From a virus: a stretch of 59,169 nucleotides of DNA. The notes below the pieces were generated by a model that saw only the letters and a program-made list of their open reading frames with translations, did not search any database and was not told where the DNA came from. Position 1 is the stretch's first letter. Every line of letters starts with the position of its first letter. The translations under genes and the position numbers were made by a program. This document shows, piece by piece, positions 18,158 to 27,082 of this stretch. The DNA lies in IMG/VR virus record IMGVR_UViG_3300024328_000748, positions 1-59,169 of that record. One strand, written 5' to 3'.

Positions 18158-19291
18158 ATGAGCTCAGTATTTAATTCAGCCAACAAAACAGATCACACTA
18201 AGGCATTAGCTTTTTTAGATTCTGCCGGCGCAGTAGCTATTCAACGCTATGACACTATGAAGTATAAACAGTTTGATAAACTAACTGATAAGCAGTTGGG
18301 ATTCTTTTGGCGTCCAGAAGAAGTTGATGTCACTAAAGATTCAAATGACTTTAAACTATTAACAGATCACGAACAGCATATTTTTACAAGTAATCTTAAA
18401 AGACAAATTCTTTTAGATAGTGTACAAGGCCGTGCGCCAAGTGAAGCATTTGGTCCACTTGCATGTTTACCAGAATTAGAAGCATGGATTCAAACTTGGA
18501 CATTCAGTGAAACAATTCACTCACGTAGTTATACACATATTATTCGTAATATCTATTCTAATCCAAGCATTGTATTTGATGGAATGATGGACATTGAAGA
18601 AATCATGGATTGTGCTGGAGACATTTCAGAATGCTACGATCAGCTTATTGATTTATCTTCTTATTATAATTTGCTAGGTGTTGGTAAGCACAAAGTAAAT
18701 GGTAAAACAGTTGAAGTAGACTTGTATGAAATGAAGAAGCTACTATACAAAACACTAATGAGTGTTAACATCTTAGAAGGCGTTCGTTTTTATGTAAGTT
18801 TCGCATGCTCTTGGGCATTTGCAGAACTTAAAAAGATGGAAGGCAATGCTAAGATTATTAAACTAATTGCACGTGATGAAAACTTGCACTTAGCATTTAC
18901 ACAATCTTTATTAAAGGTTCTACCAAAAGATGACCCAGATTATATTAAGATTGCAAAAGAAACAGAAGCTGATTGTATCCAAATGTTTGTTGATGCAGTA
19001 GATCAAGAAAAGGCATGGGCTGAATACTTGTTCAAAGATGGATCAATGATTGGACTAAACACACAGCTACTAAGTGATTATATTGAATGGATCGCATCAA
19101 AGCGTATGACCGCAGTTGGACTAAAGTCACCATACACTGTATCACAAGCAAACCCACTACCATGGACACAAAAATGGATTTCAGGCGCAGAAGTACAAGT
19201 TGCTCCGCAAGAAACTGAAATTAGTAGTTATGTTGTTGGTGGTGTTAAACAAGACGTATCCGAGGATACATTTAAAGGATTTAGTTTATGA
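18158..19291 (+). CDS. nrdB: Ribonucleotide reductase class Ia, small subunit
   Basis: Houses the diiron-tyrosyl radical cofactor. The 377-residue protein shows the FSETIHSRSYTHIIRNIY block with Glu, His and the radical Tyr (Tyr125), VEGVRFYVSF-type helix as NILEGVRFYVSF, and ARDENLHLAF with the last Glu/His ligands. This is very close in pattern to the E. coli class Ia subunit. It overlaps the glutaredoxin start by 4 nt (ATGA). The C-terminal tail (SEDTFKGFSL) would dock into NrdA. Confidence 0.96.
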   Translation: MSSVFNSANKTDHTKALAFLDSAGAVAIQRYDTMKYKQFDKLTDKQLGFFWRPEEVDVTKDSNDFKLLTDHEQHIFTSNLKRQILLDSVQGRAPSEAFGPLACLPELEAWIQTWTFSETIHSRSYTHIIRNIYSNPSIVFDGMMDIEEIMDCAGDISECYDQLIDLSSYYNLLGVGKHKVNGKTVEVDLYEMKKLLYKTLMSVNILEGVRFYVSFACSWAFAELKKMEGNAKIIKLIARDENLHLAFTQSLLKVLPKDDPDYIKIAKETEADCIQMFVDAVDQEKAWAEYLFKDGSMIGLNTQLLSDYIEWIASKRMTAVGLKSPYTVSQANPLPWTQKWISGAEVQVAPQETEISSYVVGGVKQDVSEDTFKGFSL

Positions 19292-19545
19292 CAAATGTAG
19301 TAGTATACAGTAAGCCACATTGTCCTTATTGCGATAAGGCTAAGGCATTACTTGAAAGAATGAATATCGAGTTTGAAGCAAAAATGCTTGATAAAGATTT
19401 TACAAGAGAAGATTTAATGGAAGTTGCCCCAACGGCTCGAACCTTTCCACAAGTGTTTATTAATGGAACAAACATCGGCGGGTATGATCAATTGACAACA
19501 TACATTGAAACAACTAATTTTAACGGAACAGGATTTACATTATGA
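19288..19545 (+). CDS. Glutaredoxin
   Basis: An 85-residue thioredoxin-fold protein with the active site C12-P-Y-C15, the TFPQVFI cis-Pro block (about 53-59) and the IGGYDQL glutathione-binding end (about 64-70). It most likely re-reduces the NrdA C-terminal disulfide; the overlap with nrdB (4 nt) and with the next gene (4 nt) supports coupled expression. It corresponds in role to T4 NrdC. Confidence 0.93.
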   Translation: MTNVVVYSKPHCPYCDKAKALLERMNIEFEAKMLDKDFTREDLMEVAPTARTFPQVFINGTNIGGYDQLTTYIETTNFNGTGFTL

Positions 19546-19838
19546 TTATTGAAGCACCTTACAAAGTAGGGGATATAGTAAGTATCAAACTAAGCAGTGG
19601 CGAAGAAATGATTGCGAAACTTGAAGAAGAAACAGCAACACACATTTCACTAAACAAACCACTTATTTTAGTAGCAGCAGAACAAGGCGTAGGCTTATCA
19701 CCATTTATGTTCACAGTTAGCCCAGATGCTAAAGTGCGTTTGAATATAAATAGTATTATATGTGTAGTTAAGTCTGCGAAAGACGCCAGCTCAACATATA
19801 TTCAACAAACAACAGGTATACAGTTAGCAAAAGCATAA
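19542..19838 (+). CDS. Small Sm/LSm-like beta-barrel protein (putative)
   Basis: A 98-residue protein. Its core VKLSSGEEMIAKLEEE-type hairpin (about 16-30) followed by ISLNKPLIL recalls an Sm1 motif (a ligand-binding loop in a five-stranded barrel). The end (ICVVKSAKD) could be the Sm2 strand. In phages such proteins are uncharacterised; RNA binding is possible but unproven. It is coupled to glutaredoxin by a 4-nt overlap and precedes the PAAR gene by one base. Confidence 0.5.
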   Translation: MIIEAPYKVGDIVSIKLSSGEEMIAKLEEETATHISLNKPLILVAAEQGVGLSPFMFTVSPDAKVRLNINSIICVVKSAKDASSTYIQQTTGIQLAKA

Positions 19839-19839
19839 T

Positions 19840-20133
19840 ATGGCAGCAGTTCACAGAAATACAGATAGTCGTGCATGTGGAGCCTCAACTGAAGTTGCAG
19901 GCCAAACCACAGTCTATGTCAATAACAAATTATGTAGTGTTGACGTAGATCCAAACAGTCACGGCGGTGGTGAACTAGAAGCAGCAAATCCAAATGTATA
20001 TGTGAATAATAAACTTGTAGTTATTGTAGGTAATAGTGCAAAGAGAGATAGCAAATGTCCAATACCAGGCGGCAATCATTGTAATCCAAAAGCAACAAGC
20101 GGTAGCGGTAATACAGCTATAGGCGGCGAGTAA
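19840..20133 (+). CDS. PAAR-repeat baseplate spike-tip protein
   Basis: The 97-residue protein caps the central tail spike and helps puncture the outer membrane. It shows two copies of a VYVNNKL strand (about 26-32 and 53-59), Gly/Pro-rich turns and conserved His/Cys (SHGGGE, CPIPGGNHCNP) that would bind a metal ion, as in PAAR proteins such as T4 gp5.4. The location before a large structural gene, with a one-base overlap, fits a baseplate cluster. Confidence 0.8.
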   Translation: MAAVHRNTDSRACGASTEVAGQTTVYVNNKLCSVDVDPNSHGGGELEAANPNVYVNNKLVVIVGNSAKRDSKCPIPGGNHCNPKATSGSGNTAIGGE

Positions 20134-21422
20134 TGGCAGATTTTCAATCAGCAGCAAACTACTTAAAAAATACTGATGTAGACTTAGTTACAAGTACTAC
20201 TATAGATGTTGGCACAGGCGAAGTAGAAGCGAGAACAACTAGTTTTAGTTTAAGAGAAATTATTTGTAGTTTACTTGCTGGTAATGGAATTTTACTTCCT
20301 AATTTACAATTATGTTTGAAAATTAATATTGGCAGATTATTAGGAATTCCTGGAATTCCACCAGAGCTATATAAAGCATTACAAGAAGCCGAAGGTGCAT
20401 TAGATGAATTTATTGCACACACAAACATTGATAATGTGTTAGGTAGACTTAATGCCGCAATTGCAGAATTTGCCGCAATTGCTAATATGATTAACTTTTG
20501 TGGAACACCAATTAATCCAAAGCCAATTCCAAATGTATTAGAAGATTTATTTGGGTCCTATTTAGGCGCAGGTAAAGATTTACTTGATAAACTAGGTACA
20601 ATGTTTGATAGTGATGTTGGAGGATGTACAAGTGGCGGCGGATTTAATGCAGGAATATTCCAAGGTGGAGTACTCAAGTCACTCGGTGATATCATTGATG
20701 AATTTGGAAGTATTGCTAATGCACCTGCAAATACAATTGACTCATTAACTAATGAATTAAAAGCGTTTGCATCTGACATGCAAAATCTAGTAGAGTTTGA
20801 AAACAATTTTAGTGGCACAGAATCAAATGGTGGTAGTTCTTTTACAACAGGAACAGAATCGTCAACGCACACAGGTGTTGGAACAGCAATTGACACAAGT
20901 ACACTTACATTATCACATGCACAACAAGTAGCAGGTGGATTAAAATCAGCTTATTCAAGCCTAAGTGGCTATAAGGTTGGTCCTGAAAATAAGAACATAT
21001 TTGAATATCTATTGGAACCAAAAATGCTTGGACAACTTGCATCAGAAGATTTACCTACAGTAAACACAGTTGAAAGAACACCAAATTATGACTATTGTGG
21101 AGTAATTGAATCATACACAGCATCACCTAACAATGTAGTGGAAAAAAGCGCAGGCGCACCACCATCTGCATCAACTGATCCCGGAATAACTGGATTAGCA
21201 GAAAGTGGAATCGTAAGCAATAGTTCACCAATTACAACAACAAATTTAACTAATCCTAACCCAATGGTTAGAAAAACAGTTCCTAATTCAACCATAGGAA
21301 CGCCAGGCGACAAAAAAGGTGATATTGCATCTGACTCGTCGCATATATACATAGCAAATGCAGATTATGATGGATCTACTGCAATTTGGGTAAGATCTGC
21401 CGTAGATCAGTCCTGGTCGTAA
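20133..21422 (+). CDS. Virion structural protein, probably baseplate or tail
   Basis: A 429-residue protein with a helical N-terminal half (residues 30-230, including Cys/Gly-rich GTPINPKPIPN) and a Ser/Thr/Asn/Pro-rich C-terminal half ending in a beta motif (GDIASDSSHIYIANADYDGSTAIW). No catalytic motif. It is coupled by one base to the PAAR spike-tip gene, so a tail or baseplate role is likely. The C-terminal DSSHIYIA motif is common in phage surface proteins. Confidence 0.6.
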   Translation: MADFQSAANYLKNTDVDLVTSTTIDVGTGEVEARTTSFSLREIICSLLAGNGILLPNLQLCLKINIGRLLGIPGIPPELYKALQEAEGALDEFIAHTNIDNVLGRLNAAIAEFAAIANMINFCGTPINPKPIPNVLEDLFGSYLGAGKDLLDKLGTMFDSDVGGCTSGGGFNAGIFQGGVLKSLGDIIDEFGSIANAPANTIDSLTNELKAFASDMQNLVEFENNFSGTESNGGSSFTTGTESSTHTGVGTAIDTSTLTLSHAQQVAGGLKSAYSSLSGYKVGPENKNIFEYLLEPKMLGQLASEDLPTVNTVERTPNYDYCGVIESYTASPNNVVEKSAGAPPSASTDPGITGLAESGIVSNSSPITTTNLTNPNPMVRKTVPNSTIGTPGDKKGDIASDSSHIYIANADYDGSTAIWVRSAVDQSWS

Positions 21423-21450
21423 AAAAATCTAAAAAAACAAGACATTTCGG

Positions 21451-21479
21451 TTGACAAAACCATATCTTACTGTTATATT
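21451..21479 (+). promoter_or_regulatory. Sigma70-like early promoter with dyad
   Basis: TTGACA (21451-21456), 17 bp, TATATT (21474-21479). GGTT-GACAA-AACC surrounds the -35, as in the other early promoters here. Confidence 0.8.
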
Positions 21480-21516
21480 ATATATAATTGGACTATAAAA
21501 GAAAATCGGTATAAAC

Positions 21517-21804
21517 ATGAGAGCACAAATATATAAAGATGGAGTTAAGCGAATCAATGCTAAAATTGAAGTTCCGCTTAGTGACGAAGATGTTGGCGAC
21601 TATATTCTTAGCGCATTAGTCGGCGAATCTATAGATTTAAAAAGTTTACAGACAATGAATAAACGACAACTTTTACATCTTGCTAAAGAAGAAATTAAAA
21701 CATTTGGCACAGAGAATCCACGAGTACGAGTTAACGGAATAGACAATGACACTGAAGTGATTGTTAAGAATTACGTTAAACAAATGTTCCCCGAACTACA
21801 ATAA
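21517..21804 (+). CDS. Small early protein of unknown function
   Basis: A 95-residue protein with a beta start (MRAQIYKDGVKRINAKIEV), an acidic helix and a C-terminal helix (VIVKNYVKQMFPEL). It is expressed from the dyad-containing promoter at 21451, with no obvious ribosome site in the leader. No family recognised. The early promoter class suggests a host-takeover or regulatory role, which is an inference. Confidence 0.6.
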   Translation: MRAQIYKDGVKRINAKIEVPLSDEDVGDYILSALVGESIDLKSLQTMNKRQLLHLAKEEIKTFGTENPRVRVNGIDNDTEVIVKNYVKQMFPELQ

Positions 21805-21817
21805 CCAGGAGATTATT

Positions 21818-22369
21818 ATGAACAAGATTAAATATTTTATTATAGCAACAGCGATACTATTAGCCAACTCGGCAATTGCTGGTACAGTACAACTAGATGC
21901 AGTTGTAATAAAAGTTGTACCACAATATTCAGAAGTACAAGTAACTACACCCATTAGAACATGTAAAATAGTAGATGTTCCAATTTATGGAAATACTGGT
22001 AAAGCACAAACAGGTGAAGTATTAGGTGGTGCAATTATTGGTGGTATACTAGGTAACCAAGTAGGCGGTGGTAAAGGACAAGATGCTGCAACTATACTAG
22101 GTGCAATTTTAGGGGCAGACTTTGCCAATAAAAAAGGCGGACAACAAACTATCGTTGGATACAAACAAGTAGAACAATGTGAACTTAGAAATAGAATAAC
22201 TACAAAACCTGGGCCTACAACATACAAAGTAACAGTTAAAATGCCTAGTATGGGAAGTAGACAAAACACAAGGAAAGAAGTGTATACATTTACAAGTGAA
22301 ACAAAATATTCAATTAACGAAAAAGTATTCGTAAGTGTTGATTATTCAATCACAGATGTATATAGATAA
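21818..22369 (+). CDS. Exported glycine-zipper protein, 17 kDa surface-antigen-like
   Basis: The 183-residue protein begins with a signal peptide (MNKIKYFIIATAILLANSAIA, cleavage after about residue 21). A glycine-zipper block follows (about 67-107: EVLGGAIIGGILGNQVGGG, then ILGAILGADFANKKG). This resembles the Gly-zipper 2TM domain of bacterial outer-membrane lipoproteins, but no lipobox Cys is present. I chose ATG 21818 for its CAGGAG site and the signal peptide. It probably goes to the host periplasm or outer membrane and may alter the envelope or exclude other phages. It looks host-derived. Confidence 0.65.
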   Translation: MNKIKYFIIATAILLANSAIAGTVQLDAVVIKVVPQYSEVQVTTPIRTCKIVDVPIYGNTGKAQTGEVLGGAIIGGILGNQVGGGKGQDAATILGAILGADFANKKGGQQTIVGYKQVEQCELRNRITTKPGPTTYKVTVKMPSMGSRQNTRKEVYTFTSETKYSINEKVFVSVDYSITDVYR

Positions 22370-22372
22370 ATA
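22365..22372 (+). promoter_or_regulatory. T4-type late promoter before tRNA-Thr
   Basis: GATAAATA octamer; predicted +1 near 22378, 12 nt before the tRNA. Confidence 0.6.
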
Positions 22373-22389
22373 AAAAGTAGAAAGAATAT

Positions 22390-22465
22390 GCCGGTATAGC
22401 TCAGTTGGTAGAGCAACTGATTTGTAATCAGTAGGTCACAAGTTCGAATCCTGTTACCGGCACCA
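22390..22465 (+). tRNA. tRNA-Thr (anticodon TGT), CCA encoded
   Basis: A full cloverleaf: acceptor GCCGGTA/TACCGGC, D arm with AGCTCAGTTGGTAGAGC, anticodon stem CTGAT/ATCAG with TGT, and T arm with GTTCGAATC. Discriminator A and an encoded CCA at the 3' end. ACA is a very frequent Thr codon in this window, so the tRNA likely supplements the host pool. Confidence 0.95.
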
Positions 22466-22545
22466 GATATAAAGAAAAGGCGATTGGACTGCCGGGCTGC
22501 AAAATGCCTTAAAACGGAAATACAAAAGAGAAACAATTTAATAAG

Positions 22546-22553
22546 TATAAATA
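22546..22553 (+). promoter_or_regulatory. T4-type late promoter before tRNA-Ala
   Basis: TATAAATA octamer; predicted +1 near 22559, six nt before the tRNA. Confidence 0.65.
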
Positions 22554-22564
22554 TAAAGAGACAT

Positions 22565-22640
22565 GGGGCTGTAGCTCAGTTGGGAGAGCGACTGGTTTGC
22601 AACCAGTAGGTCGTAGGTTCGATCCCTATCAGCTCCACCA
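22565..22640 (+). tRNA. tRNA-Ala (anticodon TGC), CCA encoded
   Basis: Acceptor GGGGCTG/CAGCTCC contains the G3:U70 wobble pair that identifies alanine tRNAs. The anticodon stem is CTGGT/ACCAG with TGC, the T arm is regular, and CCA is encoded. GCA is a heavily used Ala codon in this window. Confidence 0.96.
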
Positions 22641-22645
22641 TTATC

Positions 22646-22670
22646 AACCCAGCCTTAGTGCTGGGTTTTT
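22646..22670 (+). terminator. Rho-independent terminator after tRNA-Ala
   Basis: Stem AACCCAGC / GCTGGGTT with a six-base loop, followed by T5. It ends the tRNA transcripts. Confidence 0.85.
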
Positions 22671-22683
22671 ATTTAGTTTTATA

Positions 22684-22712
22684 TTGACAAATAAATACTA
22701 CTATTATATACT
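22684..22712 (+). promoter_or_regulatory. Sigma70-like promoter giving a leaderless mRNA
   Basis: TTGACA (22684-22689), 17 bp, TATACT (22707-22712). ATG at 22719 is exactly at the expected +1. Confidence 0.7.
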
Positions 22713-22718
22713 ATAAAC

Positions 22719-24107
22719 ATGAGACCATATCATTTACTAATACCGTCTGATCAATTAGCTATCAGTGACAAAAATACAAAACTAACTTACAATGAATTTA
22801 TAACAGAAATACACAAAATTAATGCGTGGTATAAACAAAATGGATATCATGCAGGACATAGAATTAGTGTAGTAGGAATAAATTCAGTGCATACGTATTT
22901 GTATCTATTCGCTGCGGCACTTGATATGTGTGCAACCACATTACCATATGGCGGCACTGAAGACGAATGGCGTTTTAGATTAGATTCAAATAACAGTAAT
23001 GCTATTGTGCATGTTAACACAGATGGTACAGTAAAGTTAGAACATTTACATTATGAGAAAAGCACAGTTCTTGATAAAGAAATAATGCTTTACTATAGTA
23101 GTGGCACAAGTCACCCATATGGCTGGACAAAAAGCTATCCAGTTCCATATGAATTAGATGAAAATAATTATGGCACTAGTCAAGATGTAACACACTATTA
23201 TCGTGAACGTGGAAACAAATGGTATCGTAACCCAGAAACAAACAAAACAATAAATGCAATGGCACCTTACATTGGGTGGGGACAAGAAGTTACATTTACA
23301 ACTATTGCCAAAGGCGGTCATGTGCATCTTATTGATAAACAAAGTGAATACACAGAAGCATGTAAATGGGTAAAACCCACATGGTTAGCAGGCTTTCCTT
23401 TAGCATGGCAAAAAGTAATAGACAGTGGTGATAATGGTGGTCATAATATTAAAGTGTTTGAATACAGTGGTGCAAAACTTATTGATGGACAAAAGGAAGA
23501 GTTTGAAAACTTCTTTGGACATAGTAATTGGATATGTGGATATGGAGACGCTGCAACAGGAATGACACTTGTTAATTACAGCAATAACTTTGATACAATA
23601 GGTAAGCCAATACAGTGTCTTGTTAATGCTGGTGCCGAATATAGACTGTCAAATGAAAATAGCACTATTGAATTTAGAGGTCCCATGACACCAGATGGTG
23701 ATTGGTGGGATACAGGAGATATAGCTGAAATAGACAGTAATGGAGATTGGATACTAAAAGGTAGAGCAAACGAACTTATTATTGTGCGTGGCGGAGGCAA
23801 AGTATATCCATTCGAAGTAGAACATGTTATGTCACAGCATCCTAATGTGAAGGAAGTATATGTTTATCCACAGCCAGATGATAAATTACACTTTGTTCCT
23901 GCATGCATATACAGTGGAGATATAAGTCCAGCAGAATTAAAAGAATGGTGCAAAAGTAAAATGCAATCTTTTAAATGTCCAGTAAAATATACAAGATTAA
24001 CAGATACAATCGCAGTATTAGGACAAGCTGCGTGTATACCAAAGGTAAGTCGAGTAAATATGTATAATACATTAAATGATAACCCAGAATGGATTAAAGA
24101 TGAGTAA
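22719..24107 (+). CDS. ANL-superfamily adenylating enzyme (acyl-CoA synthetase-like)
   Basis: Activates a carboxylate with ATP as acyl-AMP. Motifs of the ANL superfamily are in order: YYSSGTSHPYGWTK (about 125-138) as the P-loop A3, GYGDAATGM (about 273-281) as A5, DWWDTGDIAEIDSNG (about 328-342) as A7, GRANELIIVRGGGKVYPFEVE (about 347-367) as A8, and CIPKVSR near 440 as the A10 Lys. The N-terminal region is shorter than in host enzymes (462 residues). It leads an operon with a methyltransferase, a B12-type radical SAM protein and an oxygenase. It probably starts synthesis or modification of a small acyl compound; the substrate is unknown. Confidence 0.85.
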   Translation: MRPYHLLIPSDQLAISDKNTKLTYNEFITEIHKINAWYKQNGYHAGHRISVVGINSVHTYLYLFAAALDMCATTLPYGGTEDEWRFRLDSNNSNAIVHVNTDGTVKLEHLHYEKSTVLDKEIMLYYSSGTSHPYGWTKSYPVPYELDENNYGTSQDVTHYYRERGNKWYRNPETNKTINAMAPYIGWGQEVTFTTIAKGGHVHLIDKQSEYTEACKWVKPTWLAGFPLAWQKVIDSGDNGGHNIKVFEYSGAKLIDGQKEEFENFFGHSNWICGYGDAATGMTLVNYSNNFDTIGKPIQCLVNAGAEYRLSNENSTIEFRGPMTPDGDWWDTGDIAEIDSNGDWILKGRANELIIVRGGGKVYPFEVEHVMSQHPNVKEVYVYPQPDDKLHFVPACIYSGDISPAELKEWCKSKMQSFKCPVKYTRLTDTIAVLGQAACIPKVSRVNMYNTLNDNPEWIKDE

Positions 24108-24705
24108 TCTAAAACAAAATTTAGGTGATAGTTATAACAACGGCTTTGATGATGCAAACGAACAAATAAAGTTATATAGCACGTGGGAAACATATACGAA
24201 AGATATATGCGAAGAAGCAGGCTGGTTAGGACCGTTAAAAACAACACAGTATGTAATAGACAATGTCGATGTTAGACATGAGATTGCTGACCTTGCCTGT
24301 GGACCAGGTCCTGGTGGTGAAATATTATGGCAAAAGGGATATGCTAATGTTGATGGATACGATCTAACCAAAACATTTCTAGAGAAAGCAAAACAACATT
24401 ATAGAAATGTTAGTGTCATTGATATTGTAAAACAACCATTGCCTAAACAATATGATATAATATTAGCAAGTGGATTGTTTACAAAAGGACATCTAAGTTC
24501 AGCACCAGCAGAAAATATTGCAAACAGTCTAAAAGAAAATGGACTGTTGATTATTACAACACCACATATGGATGATTATGACTACATAGCAGAATCAGGT
24601 TGGGATAAACAAACATTCTTAACACAAATAGAATGCATAGGTCCATGGCCAAGTTTAGTTACAACACATCAACATTATCATTACCTTCGAGTATACAAAA
24701 AATGA
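24100..24705 (+). CDS. SAM-dependent methyltransferase
   Basis: A 201-residue class I methyltransferase. The SAM-binding motif I is DLACGPGPGGEIL (about 66-78), with the acidic post-I end VDGYDLT, and a motif IV-like QYDIILASGLF near 115. I chose ATG 24100, which overlaps the ANL gene's stop (ATGAGTAA), over an earlier in-frame ATG within that gene. The next gene overlaps its stop. It sits in the metabolic operon and probably methylates a small molecule or pathway intermediate. Confidence 0.75.
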   Translation: MSNLKQNLGDSYNNGFDDANEQIKLYSTWETYTKDICEEAGWLGPLKTTQYVIDNVDVRHEIADLACGPGPGGEILWQKGYANVDGYDLTKTFLEKAKQHYRNVSVIDIVKQPLPKQYDIILASGLFTKGHLSSAPAENIANSLKENGLLIITTPHMDDYDYIAESGWDKQTFLTQIECIGPWPSLVTTHQHYHYLRVYKK

Positions 24706-26558
24706 AGAATATATATCTTGCAAACTTTAGTATGACAATCAACCCAGGCGAGCATAAATTCTTGCCTTATAGTGTTGCTGGTCTATGGACTTATGCTGAG
24801 CAAGATGAACAAGTTAAAAACAATTATCAGTTGGCAGGAATTTACTACGACAAAGTAGATCACGATGAAATATTAGACGAACTCGACAATCCATTTCTAT
24901 TTGGTTTTAGTGTTTACATTTGGAATGAAAATTATACAAATATACTATCACAAAAAATTAAAGAACGCTGGCCAGAATGCATTATTGTTTATGGTGGTCC
25001 ACAAGTTCCACAAGATTCAAAAAACAAATGGTGGAATGAACATGAATATGTAGATGTTGTAGTATTTAAAGAAGGCGAAGAAATATTCAAGGATATACTA
25101 AAAAATCCAGATAAGAAATGGATATCTGAACAAATTAATACAGCGGTTAACTTTGGAACACATTGGAGTAATAGTGTATCAAATGATAAACGTGCAACAC
25201 GACAACGTGATTTAACTAAGTTACCAAGTCCGTATCTAAGTGGAACAATGGGCAAACCTAAAAAGCATCATGCTATGCTGTTTGAAACAAATAGAGGCTG
25301 TCCATATGCTTGCACATTTTGTGATTGGGGTGGACTAACATACAGTAAACTTGTTAACCACGATATTAACAGGTTAGAAGCAGAAATAGAGTATGCAGGC
25401 AAAAACAAGATTGGATTCTTATACAGTGTTGATGCTAACTTTGGTATTCTCAAAGACCGAGATAATTCCATTGCTGATATGATTATTGCTACAAAGAAAA
25501 AGTATGGATATCCAAAAACATTTTTTGCTAATTGGGCCAAAAATGCAAACGAAGATATATTAAAAATAGCAAAGAAAATGTATGATGCAGAACTTATCAA
25601 AAGTTTTATTATGAGTTTGCAAACATTAACACCATTGGCAATTGAACTTATTAAACGTGATAACATGGATAGCAACGATTATGAATACTTTGCTAAACGT
25701 TGTAGTGAAATAGGTTTGCCATTTGACTGTGAACTTATTATTGGTAATCCAGGAGAAACATTAGACAGTTGGAAAGATACATATTTAGAAATTACAAAAT
25801 ATGATTCATTGTCAACATACTTGTATCCATTAGCACTATTACCAAATGCTGAAATAAGCACTACAGAAAGTAGAGAACGATTTGGATTTAAAACTGTTCG
25901 TAAACCATTTCCAGGTGTATTAAATGAGAACACTCCAGAAGAGATTGAATTAGTAGTAGAAACCAATTGGTTAACAGAATCCGATATGAGAGAAATATGG
26001 GAATGGACATGGACTACACGAACAGGACATGAGTTTAACCTTTTACGTGATGCTGCAGACTATTTAACTAGACAAAAAATTGTAACTAAAAAACAGTTTT
26101 ATGATGATTGGTATAAGTTTGTTGTTAATAGTAATGGTATAACAAAAAAGCATTTTAACAAAGCAAAAGGCAGAATTGATGATTATGTATTTGGATTAGC
26201 AAGTCAAAGTTTAGGATATAAAGAAAATATAAGTGATCACCGTGATAAGTTTTATGCAGAAGTAAAAATATTTTTACTACAGTATGAAATTGAAGAATGG
26301 CTACTTGATGAATTATTACGCTATTGTGATGCTAGATTATTTAATCACAACATAGAATATCCACATACACAAACGTTTGATTACGACTTTATACATGATG
26401 TAAAACGAGAAACAACAATAGAGTTTACACCAACACTAAGAGGCGCCGCTTCTACTACAGCTCAAATGCTACTCGACGGTAGTGATAAAGTAAGTGAAAA
26501 TTTCAAAGCAAAGGTGACAATGACATGCACACTGAACAATCCAAAAATAATTTTATAG
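24702..26558 (+). CDS. B12-binding-type radical SAM enzyme
   Basis: A 618-residue protein beginning at ATG 24702 (overlap with the methyltransferase stop). The N-terminal half (about 1-165) resembles a Rossmann-like cobalamin-binding domain of this family, with FGFSVYIWNENYT and IIVYGGPQVP, although a DxHxxG cobalamin motif is not obvious. The radical SAM core has C200-x3-C204-x2-C207 (CPYACTFC) in a TNRGCPYACTFCDWGG context. Such enzymes do methylations or rearrangements at unreactive carbons. It likely acts on the product of the ANL and methyltransferase steps. It needs an Fe-S cluster, and iscU is present later in the window. Confidence 0.8.
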   Translation: MKNIYLANFSMTINPGEHKFLPYSVAGLWTYAEQDEQVKNNYQLAGIYYDKVDHDEILDELDNPFLFGFSVYIWNENYTNILSQKIKERWPECIIVYGGPQVPQDSKNKWWNEHEYVDVVVFKEGEEIFKDILKNPDKKWISEQINTAVNFGTHWSNSVSNDKRATRQRDLTKLPSPYLSGTMGKPKKHHAMLFETNRGCPYACTFCDWGGLTYSKLVNHDINRLEAEIEYAGKNKIGFLYSVDANFGILKDRDNSIADMIIATKKKYGYPKTFFANWAKNANEDILKIAKKMYDAELIKSFIMSLQTLTPLAIELIKRDNMDSNDYEYFAKRCSEIGLPFDCELIIGNPGETLDSWKDTYLEITKYDSLSTYLYPLALLPNAEISTTESRERFGFKTVRKPFPGVLNENTPEEIELVVETNWLTESDMREIWEWTWTTRTGHEFNLLRDAADYLTRQKIVTKKQFYDDWYKFVVNSNGITKKHFNKAKGRIDDYVFGLASQSLGYKENISDHRDKFYAEVKIFLLQYEIEEWLLDELLRYCDARLFNHNIEYPHTQTFDYDFIHDVKRETTIEFTPTLRGAASTTAQMLLDGSDKVSENFKAKVTMTCTLNNPKIIL

Positions 26559-27082
26559 TAGAAACTTCAGTTGAATACAATCCTGATGACTTTGCATACA
26601 TGTATGCAAAATACGACAGTGAGTTTGAAATGTATCACAGTAGACATGGATCACCACTGGGTTTAGAAGTTGTTTACAATCCAGATATATTACAAGAGCC
26701 AATTGTAGATCATTGGGTAAAGTATTTTACCAAGCATGGATTTGAATTTAATTTTGACATGAACGATGACATGGAAGGAAGTGGACAAGCAGGCTTTCAA
26801 CTTATTAGAACTAATTTATTAGAAGGACAAGATTTAAGCATACATCAAGATGGATATAGAAATGCAGGATTAGTTATACCATTAAGTTTCCCACAAAGTA
26901 TACAATGGTATGACAAAGACAACAACGAATTATACAATCATGAATACACACAGATTACCTGCATAAATGCCGGCGGCGCTAGACACGGAGTAAAATACTC
27001 AGCTGAAAAGCGTTGGCAGTTTCAATTTGATGTGTTTAATACTTGGGAAGAACTACAAGATCTTATTTTAAAAATTGCTTGA
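26525..27082 (+). CDS. 2OG-Fe(II) oxygenase-like protein
   Basis: A 185-residue protein with the jelly-roll iron triad pattern: H107-x-D109 in SIHQDG, the distal H154 in ARHGV, and R163 in KRWQFQFD that could bind 2-oxoglutarate. It overlaps the radical SAM gene by 34 nt and converges on the minus-strand sulfotransferase-like gene (20 nt overlap). It likely hydroxylates or desaturates a product of the operon; the substrate is unknown. Confidence 0.6.
   Translation: MHTEQSKNNFIVETSVEYNPDDFAYMYAKYDSEFEMYHSRHGSPLGLEVVYNPDILQEPIVDHWVKYFTKHGFEFNFDMNDDMEGSGQAGFQLIRTNLLEGQDLSIHQDGYRNAGLVIPLSFPQSIQWYDKDNNELYNHEYTQITCINAGGARHGVKYSAEKRWQFQFDVFNTWEELQDLILKIA

Noticed and set aside
22477-22510. Possible third tRNA or small RNA between the two tRNAs
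   Set aside because: Only an AAGGC/GCCTT stem is seen; no cloverleaf or anticodon arm can be drawn.
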